NCBI RefSeq assembly: GCF_900143075.1
Contig: NZ_FRCY01000004.1
Location: forward strand, 433,573-497,572
DNA: 64,000 nt
Direction: 5' to 3'
DNA from: Cyclobacterium lianum
GTDB lineage: Bacteria > Bacteroidota > Bacteroidia > Cytophagales > Cyclobacteriaceae
Shown: positions 7,183 through 15,838 of the stretch, one piece after another
Layout: each line of letters begins with the position of its first letter
Position numbering within the stretch: the stretch's first letter is position 1
Notes under the pieces: model-generated
Seen by the model: the letters and a program-made list of their open reading frames with translations, nothing else
Database searches by the model: none
Told to the model about the DNA's origin: nothing
Translations under genes and position numbers: made by a program

Positions 7183-9934
7183 ATTTTTCCTCTCCGGCAT
7201 TTTTATTTTTCTAAGCCTGACTTTCCAGGTCTTCGCCCGGCAGACGGATCAGGAGCGCGTCAGCGGAATTTTTTCTGGCTTATCCTTCGACCGTTTTGCA
7301 AAAATGATAGAGGACCAATCTGCTTTCCGTCTCTATTATTTATCCGAAGACGTGGAAGGGCTTGTTGTAAATGTAAATGCCTATGAAAGCCTCATTTCAG
7401 ACCTGCTTCAGGAAATACTTTCCCCTGCAGGCATCTATTTTACCATAGATAGCCAGCATCGGATATTTCTCAGTAAGGAACGCCCCCTGTCTGTTAACCT
7501 GCGCGCTGATTTTTTTAATAGGCAAAAACAGGACGACGCTGACAGTGAAAATACTGCTGGAGATGCCGGGTCAAAGAACCGGAATTTTTCCAAGAACAGG
7601 CTGTGGGAAGTGGGAGATGGCAGTACCAGGCCAGAAAGGGCAAATGGCACGATTAGCGGTAGGGTAACAAGTTTTGAATCTGGCGAACCCATAATCGGAG
7701 CCCTGGTCTACACATCCGGGCAGGAAGCACGGTCCATTACTGATGAATCGGGTAACTATGTCATTACCTTGCCCAAAGGCCGGCATACACTGATTTTCCA
7801 AAACTTCGGGGCTTACCAGGAGCAAAGGCAAATCAATTTGTCAGGCGATGGACGGCTCGATGTTGCTATGGATGACAATATCATCTCCCTGTCCGAAGTT
7901 ACAGTTACTTCTGAAAAATCCGCCAATATCGAAAGACCCGAAATGGGCCTGGCCAACATTACTGTCCAATCGCTGAAAAAACTGCCGGCGGTCCTGGGCG
8001 AGGTGGATGTCTTGAGAGCCGTGCTGACCTTACCGGGTGTGAAAACGGTGGGCGAAGCCAGTGCCGGATTTAATGTACGTGGGGGCGCCGCAGATCAAAA
8101 CCTGATCTTGTACAACGAGGCGACCGTCTACAATCCCACTCACCTTTTTGGGATGTTTTCCGCCTTCAATCCGGATATGATCGAAAGTGTAGACCTCTAC
8201 AAAGCCGGTATTCCCGTGCAATTTGGTGGAAGGCTTTCTTCCGTCCTGGATGTAAAAAGCAAATTTGGCAATAAGGAAAAAATTCAGGGCGGTGGAGGAA
8301 TCGGGTTGATGACCAGCCGCATGTATGTGGAGGGGCCGCTGTCAGCAAACACCAGCTTTGCCATTGGCGGCAGGGGCACCTATTCCAATTGGCTGTTTGG
8401 ATTCCTGGATGAAGATTCGGAATTCAGGGACAGCAGGGCATCTTTTCATGATTTAAACCTGAATTTCAAACATTCTCCGGATCCAAACAATGAATTCAGG
8501 CTTTCGGCTTACTGGAGCCAGGATGCATTTCGTTTTGACAGGGATACTTCCTTCAATTACCAAAATCTAAACATCAATGTGGGCTGGACACATTATTTCA
8601 ACGACAAATTAGAAGGCCATTTCCACCTGGGCCATGATCAATATGGTTTTGGCATCTTAAGTGAACAGGACCCACTCAATGCTTTTCGTTTCGGTTTTGC
8701 CATGGACCAAAGCAGCTGGAAAAACCACTTTACCTATGAGCTCAGCGACAAACACCGGCTTAGCTTTGGTATGAATCATTTGTTTTACAACCTCAATCCG
8801 GGAAAACAGACTCCACAGGGCCCTGAATCTATTGTATTAAACGAAAGGGTAAACAGGGAAAAAGCCCTTGAATCCGCATTTTACATCGGGGATGAATTTG
8901 AGGTAAACCCTAAATTGCTGATAAACTATGGAATGCGGTATGTTATTTACAATTACCTGGGCCCAAACAGCATCAATGAATACCCCTTCAATTCCATCAG
9001 GACCGAAGACACTAAAACCGGCGAAAGCAGCTACGGTGCCGGTGAAATCATCAATACCTACCATGGACCCGAAATAAGGATTTCTGCCAGGTATGCCATA
9101 GACAATTTCACCTCCGTCAAAGCAGGTTTCAATACCATGAGGCAGCACTTGCACATGTTGACCAATACGGCGGCCATCGCTCCCACCGACACCTGGAAAT
9201 TGAGTGATCCTTACCTGATGCCCCAGACTGGAAGGCAGTTTGCCATAGGCTATTTTAAAAATTTCAAAAACAATGTCATTGAAACTTCCGCAGAAGTCTA
9301 TTACAGAAATATGCAAAACCTGGTAGATTTCAGAAGTGGGGCTACCCTGATCCTGAACAATGATTTGGAGCAGGATGTGCTCAATACCCGGGGCCGGGCC
9401 TATGGCATCGAACTGATGGCCAAGAAAACCCAGGGCAAGTTAAATGGGTGGATCAGCTATACCTATTCGAGGTCCCTGCTCCAAACCAATCCCGAAGAAT
9501 GGGGGGAACAGGTCAATTCCGGGAAATGGTATCCGAGCAATTTCGATCAGCCACATGACATCATGCTGGCAGGAAATTTTGAATTTACCAAAAGGATCAA
9601 TACCTCCCTCAATGCCAATTACAGTACAGGTAGGCCTATTACCTATCCCGTGGCCAAATTCAATTACAACGGCTCAGAACGGGTATTTTATTCGGATAGA
9701 AATGCCTACCGCATCCTGGATTATTTCCGGGTCGACCTGTCTTTCAATATAGAAGGGAACCACAAGATCCGCAAACTCGCCCATGCCTCCTGGTCGCTGG
9801 GTATTTACAATATCCTGGGCAGAGCAAACCCGTATTCTGTTTATTTTTCTCCTGTGAATGGAAATATACAGGGATACCAACTTTCCATTTTTGCCAGGCC
9901 CATTCCTTTTGTCACTTATAATTTTAGATTCTAA
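7175..9934 (+). CDS. TonB-dependent outer-membrane receptor with STN and carboxypeptidase-like N-terminal domains
   Basis: A 919-residue outer-membrane receptor. After the signal peptide comes a secretin/TonB short N-terminal (STN) domain (~30-110, ending in IDSQHRIFLSK), a linker rich in charged residues, a CarboxypepD_reg-like beta domain (GTISGRVTSFESGEPIIGALV, ~160-245), a plug (~265-390, LPGVKTVGEASAGFNVRGG and FGGRLSSVLDV) and a C-terminal barrel ending in Phe (VTYNFRF). An STN domain usually means contact with an inner-membrane anti-sigma partner, but no FecR or ECF sigma gene is nearby. It overlaps the gene before by 8 nt and the DUF4249 gene by 1 nt (TAATG). The substrate is unknown. 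Confidence 0.9.
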   Translation: MTKFFLSGIFIFLSLTFQVFARQTDQERVSGIFSGLSFDRFAKMIEDQSAFRLYYLSEDVEGLVVNVNAYESLISDLLQEILSPAGIYFTIDSQHRIFLSKERPLSVNLRADFFNRQKQDDADSENTAGDAGSKNRNFSKNRLWEVGDGSTRPERANGTISGRVTSFESGEPIIGALVYTSGQEARSITDESGNYVITLPKGRHTLIFQNFGAYQEQRQINLSGDGRLDVAMDDNIISLSEVTVTSEKSANIERPEMGLANITVQSLKKLPAVLGEVDVLRAVLTLPGVKTVGEASAGFNVRGGAADQNLILYNEATVYNPTHLFGMFSAFNPDMIESVDLYKAGIPVQFGGRLSSVLDVKSKFGNKEKIQGGGGIGLMTSRMYVEGPLSANTSFAIGGRGTYSNWLFGFLDEDSEFRDSRASFHDLNLNFKHSPDPNNEFRLSAYWSQDAFRFDRDTSFNYQNLNINVGWTHYFNDKLEGHFHLGHDQYGFGILSEQDPLNAFRFGFAMDQSSWKNHFTYELSDKHRLSFGMNHLFYNLNPGKQTPQGPESIVLNERVNREKALESAFYIGDEFEVNPKLLINYGMRYVIYNYLGPNSINEYPFNSIRTEDTKTGESSYGAGEIINTYHGPEIRISARYAIDNFTSVKAGFNTMRQHLHMLTNTAAIAPTDTWKLSDPYLMPQTGRQFAIGYFKNFKNNVIETSAEVYYRNMQNLVDFRSGATLILNNDLEQDVLNTRGRAYGIELMAKKTQGKLNGWISYTYSRSLLQTNPEEWGEQVNSGKWYPSNFDQPHDIMLAGNFEFTKRINTSLNANYSTGRPITYPVAKFNYNGSERVFYSDRNAYRILDYFRVDLSFNIEGNHKIRKLAHASWSLGIYNILGRANPYSVYFSPVNGNIQGYQLSIFARPIPFVTYNFRF

Positions 9935-11094
9935 TGGCGATATCAGGTAACATAACGTTGTTTTACATCATCGGTATCCTGGTTCTTTGCAATTTGGGAT
10001 GCCGGGAGCCCTTTTCCCCCGAAATCAGTGATTTTGACCAAAACATACTGGTGGTGGAAGGATATATAGAAGTGGGTGGAGGCACGACTCAGATCCATCT
10101 GAGTAGCACTTCCTCCCTGTATGCAGGTGGAGATGCAGGCTTTGTTGTACCTCAGGCAGAACTGACGATCAGGGGAGAAAGGGAAGGAAGCTGGCCGCTG
10201 CAGCAGGTGGGCTATGGTGCCTATGAAGTATCAGATTACCTACCGGAAGACCAGTCTTATATCCTGAGTATAAACCTGGCGAATGGGGATAGCTACCGGA
10301 CAGACCCCATCAGCCCAATGCGCAGTCCTGAATTTGACCTCAGTTTCACCAAAGAAGCCGGAGATGTACAGGTCTATGCCAATACCCGCGGTGATGCACA
10401 AAATCAGTATTTTTTGTGGGTATTCGAAGAAACCTGGATGTACCGTACACCGCACATTTCCTACTACAACTATGATGAAACGAGGGGCGGTATGGTCATG
10501 ATCGACCGGGAGGATTTGACCTACCTCTGCTGGAATTTCAATCGTTCCAGGAGGATCATTCTGGAATCTTCTGCCAGGTACGAAGACAATCGGATTTTTC
10601 AGAAGGAGCTATTGACGATAGATAGTCTTTCCGAAAAACTGGGCATCCGTTACCGGATCAATGCCCGACAATATGTTTTAGACAGAGAAGCTTATGTATT
10701 CTGGGAAGGCCTGCGCAGGAATTCAGACGATATAGGGAGTATTTTCAGTCCTCTGCCTTCTGCTGTCAGCAGTAACATTTACCATACGCAAAATGCGGAC
10801 ATTCCGGTGATCGGCTACATATCAGCAGGCCTGTCCAGGGAGAAGGAAATGTATATCGATCGCGAAGCTGTCAGCCCATGGCGTACAGTAATTGCTGATT
10901 ATCAGGGCTGCCAGATCGATACGGTATCCGTAGCCGAGTACGAGGAAAAATTTGGCCGCGGCAATTATGTGCCGCTGTATGAAGATTGTGAGACTTTTCC
11001 CTGTTCGGGTTACTTTGCTTCCACAGCAGGCTGTACCGATTGCAGATTGAGAGGAGGAACCACCACAAGACCTGAAGATTGGCAAGATGATTAA
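9934..11094 (+). CDS. DUF4249 family outer-membrane lipoprotein
   Basis: A 386-residue lipoprotein: signal ILVLCNLGC with Cys near residue 23, then the DUF4249 start (REPFSPEISDFDQNILVVEGYI). This family accompanies CarboxypepD-regulatory TonB receptors in Bacteroidota and is thought to be a surface partner of the receptor, in the manner of SusD. The C-terminus is Cys-rich (GCQ, DCETFPCSG, GCTDCR), again typical. Start overlaps the receptor stop (TAATG) and its end overlaps the next gene by 8 nt. The function is known only by association. Confidence 0.88.
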   Translation: MAISGNITLFYIIGILVLCNLGCREPFSPEISDFDQNILVVEGYIEVGGGTTQIHLSSTSSLYAGGDAGFVVPQAELTIRGEREGSWPLQQVGYGAYEVSDYLPEDQSYILSINLANGDSYRTDPISPMRSPEFDLSFTKEAGDVQVYANTRGDAQNQYFLWVFEETWMYRTPHISYYNYDETRGGMVMIDREDLTYLCWNFNRSRRIILESSARYEDNRIFQKELLTIDSLSEKLGIRYRINARQYVLDREAYVFWEGLRRNSDDIGSIFSPLPSAVSSNIYHTQNADIPVIGYISAGLSREKEMYIDREAVSPWRTVIADYQGCQIDTVSVAEYEEKFGRGNYVPLYEDCETFPCSGYFASTAGCTDCRLRGGTTTRPEDWQDD

Positions 11095-12730
11095 AAAGAA
11101 TAAAAGCTTACGGGTTTTCATGAGCAAAGTCTTTGGCATGGCTACCGGAATGGTGTTAGCCATTGCGTTTCCATTGCCGGCCCAGGAGATTGCTACAATT
11201 CCTAAAGAAGATATTGCTGTGCAGCTGTCCAATAGGGTTGTATTAACGGAAGAACTGCTTTGGTTGGATATCAAGGTATGGGCACAAAATGAGCCCAGCC
11301 CTTCAAAAGTAATCTACATGGAGCTGTTGGATAGAGAGGGAGTACCTGTAATTCAGGATATGGCCAATTTGAATAAGGGAAGAAGCCAGGCATATCTGGA
11401 AATTCCTTCCACCATAAATTCAGACCATTACCTGCTCAGGGTGTATACCAGGATCAGCCCATTTACTTCTGGAAGCGAAGGAGTATTTCAGGGTATTATT
11501 GCGATTATCAATCCAGAAAAACCACCAACAATCAGCGATAAACCCCGGACTGTTACCAATAAAGAATTGGAATATCCCGCCTATCCCGGTAGTATCGAAA
11601 ACAGTTCTTCGGATCAGATCAGACTCACCTTAGCCAAAACCCCATGGACTTCGGTGGTCATCCGTAAGGCCAACCCGACCCTTCAACCGGAAGTAGCCCT
11701 GGATTTTGAGAAAATGTATGGACAGATCGACTCAAATAGCCCGCTAATACCTGAGCTTTACGGACATATCATCAAAGGAAGGGTACTGGATAAAACTGTA
11801 GATCCGGAGAGATATTATTACCTGACCGCTCATGGCAAACAATTTCATCTTTTTATCAGCAGACCGGACAGTACGGGTACCTGCTATTTTGAAACCGGTA
11901 ATTTCAGGCATTACGACTATGTGGTCATTCAGGCTTCAGCGGCAGAACGGGAAGTAAACTTTATCCTGGATTCCCCTTTTTGGGAAGCACGGCCCAGTGA
12001 AAGCTTTGAACTTCCCGAATTGATCATGAGTCCCGGGGACAGGGTATTTCTGGAAGAACGCTTGTTGGCAAGGGCCAGCCATAATTATTTCCTGGCTCCG
12101 GAAAAAGTGCCCCGGGATTCCACTCCTTTTCAGTTTGTAACAGATTTCAGCTACCTGCTTGACGACTACAATCGTTTTGATGACATGGCCACGGTGATCA
12201 GGGAATACGTCCCTACAGTGCTGGTAAGGAGCCAGAACCGGAAGACCATTTTCAAGAACTTCAATATTCCCTTTGATGAGGTTTTCCGGGAAAACCCACT
12301 GCTATTGATAGATGGCATGCCTGTTTTTGAAAGCGATGATTTTGCCAAATTCAATCCCAAAAATATCCGCAAAATGGATATCATCAACAGAAATTTTTAT
12401 ATCAAGGACCACAGCTTCAGTGGTATGGTGAGCCTGAGTTCCTTTGAAAATGATTTTGGACGTTTTGATTTACCTGAGAAGGCATTGTTTATCGAATACA
12501 AGGGTGTCCAACAAAATAAAAAATTTAGAACAGAAATACCGCTAGGGGAAAAGGAATCGCATCTACCGGATTTTCGAAACATCCTATATTGGGGTCATGC
12601 AAACGAAGCCGGGCATGAGCTGTATTTTACCCCATCGGCGCTTAAAGGCCCCTTCATCATGAACGTTCAATACAGGGATAGTCTGGAAAGCAACTGGGAA
12701 AATAAAAATTACCTGATCGATTTGGAATAG
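11087..12730 (+). CDS. Periplasmic/surface protein with MG2-like domain and isolated TonB plug-like segment
   Basis: A 547-residue exported protein. Residues ~40-140 look like a macroglobulin MG2-type beta domain (ELLWLDIKVWAQ, then HYLLRVYTRISPF), the middle is beta-rich, and near 420-450 the sequence LLLIDGMPVFESDDFAKF followed by NIRKMDII is the core of a TonB plug domain. No barrel follows. Bacteroidota encode such MG2-plus-plug proteins beside DUF4249/TonB receptor pairs. Their role is unknown, possibly a co-plug or adaptor for the receptor. It is the last gene of the operon, with 8 nt overlap upstream. Confidence 0.75.
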   Translation: MIKKNKSLRVFMSKVFGMATGMVLAIAFPLPAQEIATIPKEDIAVQLSNRVVLTEELLWLDIKVWAQNEPSPSKVIYMELLDREGVPVIQDMANLNKGRSQAYLEIPSTINSDHYLLRVYTRISPFTSGSEGVFQGIIAIINPEKPPTISDKPRTVTNKELEYPAYPGSIENSSSDQIRLTLAKTPWTSVVIRKANPTLQPEVALDFEKMYGQIDSNSPLIPELYGHIIKGRVLDKTVDPERYYYLTAHGKQFHLFISRPDSTGTCYFETGNFRHYDYVVIQASAAEREVNFILDSPFWEARPSESFELPELIMSPGDRVFLEERLLARASHNYFLAPEKVPRDSTPFQFVTDFSYLLDDYNRFDDMATVIREYVPTVLVRSQNRKTIFKNFNIPFDEVFRENPLLLIDGMPVFESDDFAKFNPKNIRKMDIINRNFYIKDHSFSGMVSLSSFENDFGRFDLPEKALFIEYKGVQQNKKFRTEIPLGEKESHLPDFRNILYWGHANEAGHELYFTPSALKGPFIMNVQYRDSLESNWENKNYLIDLE

Positions 12731-12742
12731 AAGCCGGCTGAG

Positions 12743-12756
12743 GTGATAAAAATCAC
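12743..12756. promoter_or_regulatory. Crp/Fnr-like palindrome upstream of peroxiredoxin
   Basis: GTGATAAAAATCAC is a perfect palindrome in the Crp/Fnr format GTGA-N6-TCAC. Its centre is 61 nt before the ATG at 12811. An activator bound at -41.5 would give a start near 12791. Related palindromes lie at 55032 and 55760. Confidence 0.5.
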
Positions 12757-12785
12757 AGGTGGAGAATTAAAAATGCTGCAATTTT

Positions 12786-12812
12786 ATGGTATTCATTAAA
12801 TAAAAATACCAT
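12786..12812 (+). promoter_or_regulatory. Inverted repeat covering the peroxiredoxin start
   Basis: ATGGTATT (12786-12793) and AATACCAT (12805-12812) are perfect 8-nt arms around an 11-nt AT-rich loop. The right arm contains the first two bases of the annotated ATG. It could be an operator or an mRNA hairpin hiding the start. If translation begins at the in-frame ATG at 12829, the repeat is entirely untranslated. Confidence 0.45.
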
Positions 12813-13458
12813 GAACGAAGAAGATATAATGACCATGCCTAGAATAGGCGATCAGGCTCCGGATTTTGAAGCCATGACGACTACCGGTCCCATGAAGTTT
12901 TCAGAATACATCAGGGACAGTTGGGCCATACTCTTTTCTCACCCGGCAGATTTCACGCCCGTTTGTACTACAGAAATGAGTGGTTTTGCCCTTGAGCAAA
13001 GTTTCTTTGATGAGAAAAAAACCAAATTGATAGGATTAAGTATCGATTCTATCCATTCCCACATCGCATGGGTCAATAATGTCAAAAAGAACACAGGTGT
13101 CTTGTTTGAGTTTCCCATCATCGCAGACATTGACATGAAGGTTTCAAAAAAATATGGCATGCTGCAACCAGGGGAAAGTGAAACCGCAGCCGTAAGAGCG
13201 GTATTTTTCATTGATCCTAAGGGGAAGATCAGGTTGATCATGTATTACCCCTTGAATGTAGGGAGGAATATGGATGAGATTAAAAGATCGCTGGTAGCTT
13301 TACAAACGGCCGACAAGCACAAGGTGGCCGTGCCCCTGGACTGGCGCGAAGGAGATAAAGTCATCGTTCCCCCACCAAAAACCGTAGCAGAAATGCAGGA
13401 GCGGGAAAATAGCGATTTGGAAATGGTAGATTTCTACCTGGCTAAAAAAAGCATTTGA
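12811..13458 (+). CDS. 1-Cys peroxiredoxin (Prx6 type)
   Basis: The 215-residue protein reduces hydrogen peroxide and organic peroxides. The peroxidatic site is PADFTPVCTTE with Cys52, the only Cys in the protein, so there is no resolving Cys in the chain and it must use an external thiol. The long C-terminal arm (LDWREGDKVIVPPP, then VDFYLAKK) is the Prx6 dimerisation domain. In-frame ATG codons at 12829 and 12835 are alternative starts that would clear the inverted repeat over the first ATG. It is monocistronic, with a Crp/Fnr-like site before and a terminator after it. Confidence 0.92.
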   Translation: MNEEDIMTMPRIGDQAPDFEAMTTTGPMKFSEYIRDSWAILFSHPADFTPVCTTEMSGFALEQSFFDEKKTKLIGLSIDSIHSHIAWVNNVKKNTGVLFEFPIIADIDMKVSKKYGMLQPGESETAAVRAVFFIDPKGKIRLIMYYPLNVGRNMDEIKRSLVALQTADKHKVAVPLDWREGDKVIVPPPKTVAEMQERENSDLEMVDFYLAKKSI

Positions 13459-13480
13459 ATTCGATCAGCGATACAGTAAG

Positions 13481-13514
13481 CAGGCAGGCTCGAAAAGGGT
13501 CTGCCTGTTTATTT
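13481..13514 (+). terminator. Rho-independent terminator after peroxiredoxin
   Basis: CAGGCAG (13481-13487) pairs with CTGCCTG (13501-13507), extended by G-T and G-C pairs towards a GAAAA loop, and is followed by TTTATTT. Confidence 0.75.
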
Positions 13515-13525
13515 AACACCATATA

Positions 13526-14090
13526 TCATTCATAAAATGCATCATCAATTACCCCCAATTCAGGGGTAAATATCAGGTACCTGAACATTTCCTCGTCGTA
13601 ATCCGGATCAAAAATATTGTTCATAGAGAGGTATAAACCTTTTTTTCCTACAAAGCGATTACTTAAGGTATAAATCTGAAATTTATCAAAAACATGCTCC
13701 CCGATAATATTAAGGTCACTATCCAAGACCATCACACCTAAGTAAGGTCGGGATATTATCAAATCTCTGTAATTCAAATCTTCTCCTAATTGATCCATTT
13801 CAAAACCAGGAAAGAACAATCTGTAAAACACATTGCGATATTTATCATATAAATTCAAAAAATCGGGTAAATCCATTGTATGTGATTAGAAATTCACCGG
13901 AATCAGTTTCAACCAATTGCGTATAACCTGAATTTACTAAGGAAGTACTATCTGCCTTAAAAGTTAAAATTTCCGTTTTAAACTCAAGTGAACGATTTTT
14001 ACTTTTATTACAGGCAAAAAATAAAAACGCAAAAGAAAATATATAGAACAAGCAGGGATCATTTCCAGTCTTCTTCATGGATGTTTTCAC
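13526..14090 (-). pseudogene. Remnant of a DUF4221-like lipoprotein gene (internal deletion plus frameshift)
   Basis: Two short frames look like the two ends of one longer protein. The upstream frame (14090-13845) has a lipoprotein signal (IFSFAFLFFAC) and an early beta segment, and stops at TGA. The downstream frame (13876-13526) begins within it and continues with YDKYRNVFYRLFFPGFE and FTPELGVIDDAFYE, matching the closing blades of the DUF4221/TolB-like 6-bladed propeller lipoproteins of Bacteroidota, which are usually ~370 residues. The middle ~200 residues are absent and the two parts are out of frame. I infer a decayed gene. Assignment to DUF4221 is by recognition of pattern only. Confidence 0.55.
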
Positions 14091-14286
14091 AACAGGATTT
14101 TATTGTTTTCTCCATTTCTTCCCCTTCTTCTTTGGTCAAAACCCCTAAAAGATCATAAACAGATGGCTGCTGGACTTCTTTCTGCTTTTCCTTTTTCAAT
14201 AAAGATTCCAGCTTACCAATGATCTTTTCATCACTAACCGATAACAGATCCTGTATAAAATTTAGTTTTCTGGTAGATACGTCCAT
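14059..14286 (-). CDS. Small antitoxin-like protein, toxin gene missing
   Basis: The 75-residue acidic protein begins MDVSTRKLNFIQDLLSV, continues EKIIGKLESLLKKEK, and ends in CCENIHEEDWK. This layout (short helical start, a Lys-rich linker, and a C-terminal [DE][DE]WK) is that of Bacteroidota type II antitoxins normally followed at once by a PIN or RelE-type toxin. Here the overlapping downstream frame is a lipoprotein remnant, not a toxin. It is therefore an orphan antitoxin or a lone regulator. The family link is inferred from pattern. Confidence 0.6.
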   Translation of the reverse strand: MDVSTRKLNFIQDLLSVSDEKIIGKLESLLKKEKQKEVQQPSVYDLLGVLTKEEGEEMEKTIKSCCENIHEEDWK

Positions 14287-14441
14287 TCTTTTTACGGATT
14301 TATTCTAATGATGTAAATATAACATTTTTATGGTTATACTTAGTTTCCTTAATTCGTTCCCTCCTACCAGAGGAATCCCAGCCATCCGGACAATGAGTGC
14401 TGGCCAGGCTCAGGCAATTCCGGCTACAAATACTAACAGTT

Positions 14442-15515
14442 TTATTTTTCCCCAAGCATACCCAGTTCAAAATCCACACGTCGCGCCTTTCTTTTATCAT
14501 ACAAGCCATCAAAAACCTCTTTTCTCACTGCGCTATCGCCGGATTTTTTGTACCATTGCTCCTCCCCTGTCAGGACAATGCCTGCCTCATGGAAATCCAG
14601 CAACTGATCATAAGGCCCCCTGCTTCCCATCAGCTTTACCAGGATGGGTGCCATCTCAATCATGACAAACAAAAAAACAATCATCCAGTTGGCCCAATAA
14701 ATGGCCGTATTTTTTAGCATCAAATCCCTGAAAGCCTGTAACCGGGCTGCCAATCCATCATAGGCATCCAGGGAGACCATCTGGTTTTGAAATTCCTGTT
14801 CCTTCAATACATTGATTCTCCTGATTTCCTCCTCTAAATCCTGAATCCTGCCCTCATTCAGCTTCTGGGTATATTGGTAATCCTGCTCTGCCTGATCCAG
14901 TTGCTTTTCTTTCTTCTCAGCATTAATTCCAATGCCCGCAAGCCCGGTGGTCCCTTCCGTTTTTACGCCAAACCTTTCCTGATCATACTCCACCTGCTTT
15001 TGGTTCCGAAAATCCTCCTTTGCGGCAATACCTGCCCTGAGATTTTCGATTTTACTTTCCAATTCATTGATTTCCGGATATCCTGCTGCTATTTTTTCCC
15101 GGCTATTTTCTATCGTTGCCAGACGTTGTTCATCCAGTTCTCTGTTGATTTCCTTTTCAAAAATCCGTAGCTCCAATGGTTTGGCAATAACCAGCGCAAT
15201 CAGCAAAGCCAAAACCAGGCGGGGAAGGGCTTGTTTGAATTCCGGAAAAAATTGATCCTGCTTTTTCAGGGTAGAAACAATATACCGGTCCAAATTAAAA
15301 ATCATTAAAGCCCAGATCAAAGCAATACCCAAAATCACCCAAAAAGAGGAAAAAACGGTAGACAAGGCATAACTCACGGCCAGTCCCGCAAAAATAGCCG
15401 TAAACAGCACCGTTGCGCCAATCCCCATAAACCGGTTGATACTTGCAGGACACCTCCGGACCAATGGCAGGTAAGCTCCGGAACAAAAAATCAGGAATTT
15501 TTCGAAATTATTCAT
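14442..15515 (-). CDS. DUF4407 membrane protein
   Basis: The 357-residue protein has two membrane helices near residues 33-72, a third near 98-113, a long soluble coiled coil (~120-260, many Lys/Glu/Gln heptads), a fourth helix near 285-305 (YWANWMIVFLFVMIEMAP) and a charged tail. NLDRYIVST after helix 2 and the ALPRLVLALLIALVIAKPLE block are DUF4407 hallmarks. The family is found in Bacteroidota and Actinomycetota and has no established function. It is monocistronic here. Confidence 0.88.
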   Translation of the reverse strand: MNNFEKFLIFCSGAYLPLVRRCPASINRFMGIGATVLFTAIFAGLAVSYALSTVFSSFWVILGIALIWALMIFNLDRYIVSTLKKQDQFFPEFKQALPRLVLALLIALVIAKPLELRIFEKEINRELDEQRLATIENSREKIAAGYPEINELESKIENLRAGIAAKEDFRNQKQVEYDQERFGVKTEGTTGLAGIGINAEKKEKQLDQAEQDYQYTQKLNEGRIQDLEEEIRRINVLKEQEFQNQMVSLDAYDGLAARLQAFRDLMLKNTAIYWANWMIVFLFVMIEMAPILVKLMGSRGPYDQLLDFHEAGIVLTGEEQWYKKSGDSAVRKEVFDGLYDKRKARRVDFELGMLGEK

Positions 15516-15838
15516 GAATAGATAAATGTTTAGCGGAATTCATTTCAAAACGCATACCATGCCTGCTTGTGTATTGATTCGAGAAAAACAATTGTCATTC
15601 AAAAACCTATTAAAACCATAAATATTTGATAATCATTTTATTATAATTATTTTATCTGATAAACGACTGGAATTTCCCGATTAAAATATGCTATAAATTG
15701 TAAATTTTTATCCTCAAATCGATTCAATACTCAGTTCTGTCCGCTTAATGTGTCCGCTTTTGAGGCAGCCCATATTATTATCTGGTTTTAATATTCAAAT
15801 TATTGTAGTAGTTTTAGACCTGCATTATACACCAACCT
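15516..15838. other. AT-rich divergent intergenic region
   Basis: About 320 nt between the DUF4407 and GDSL genes. It contains an AT-rich run (15630-15710), but I found no full promoter match and no structured RNA. Confidence 0.45.
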
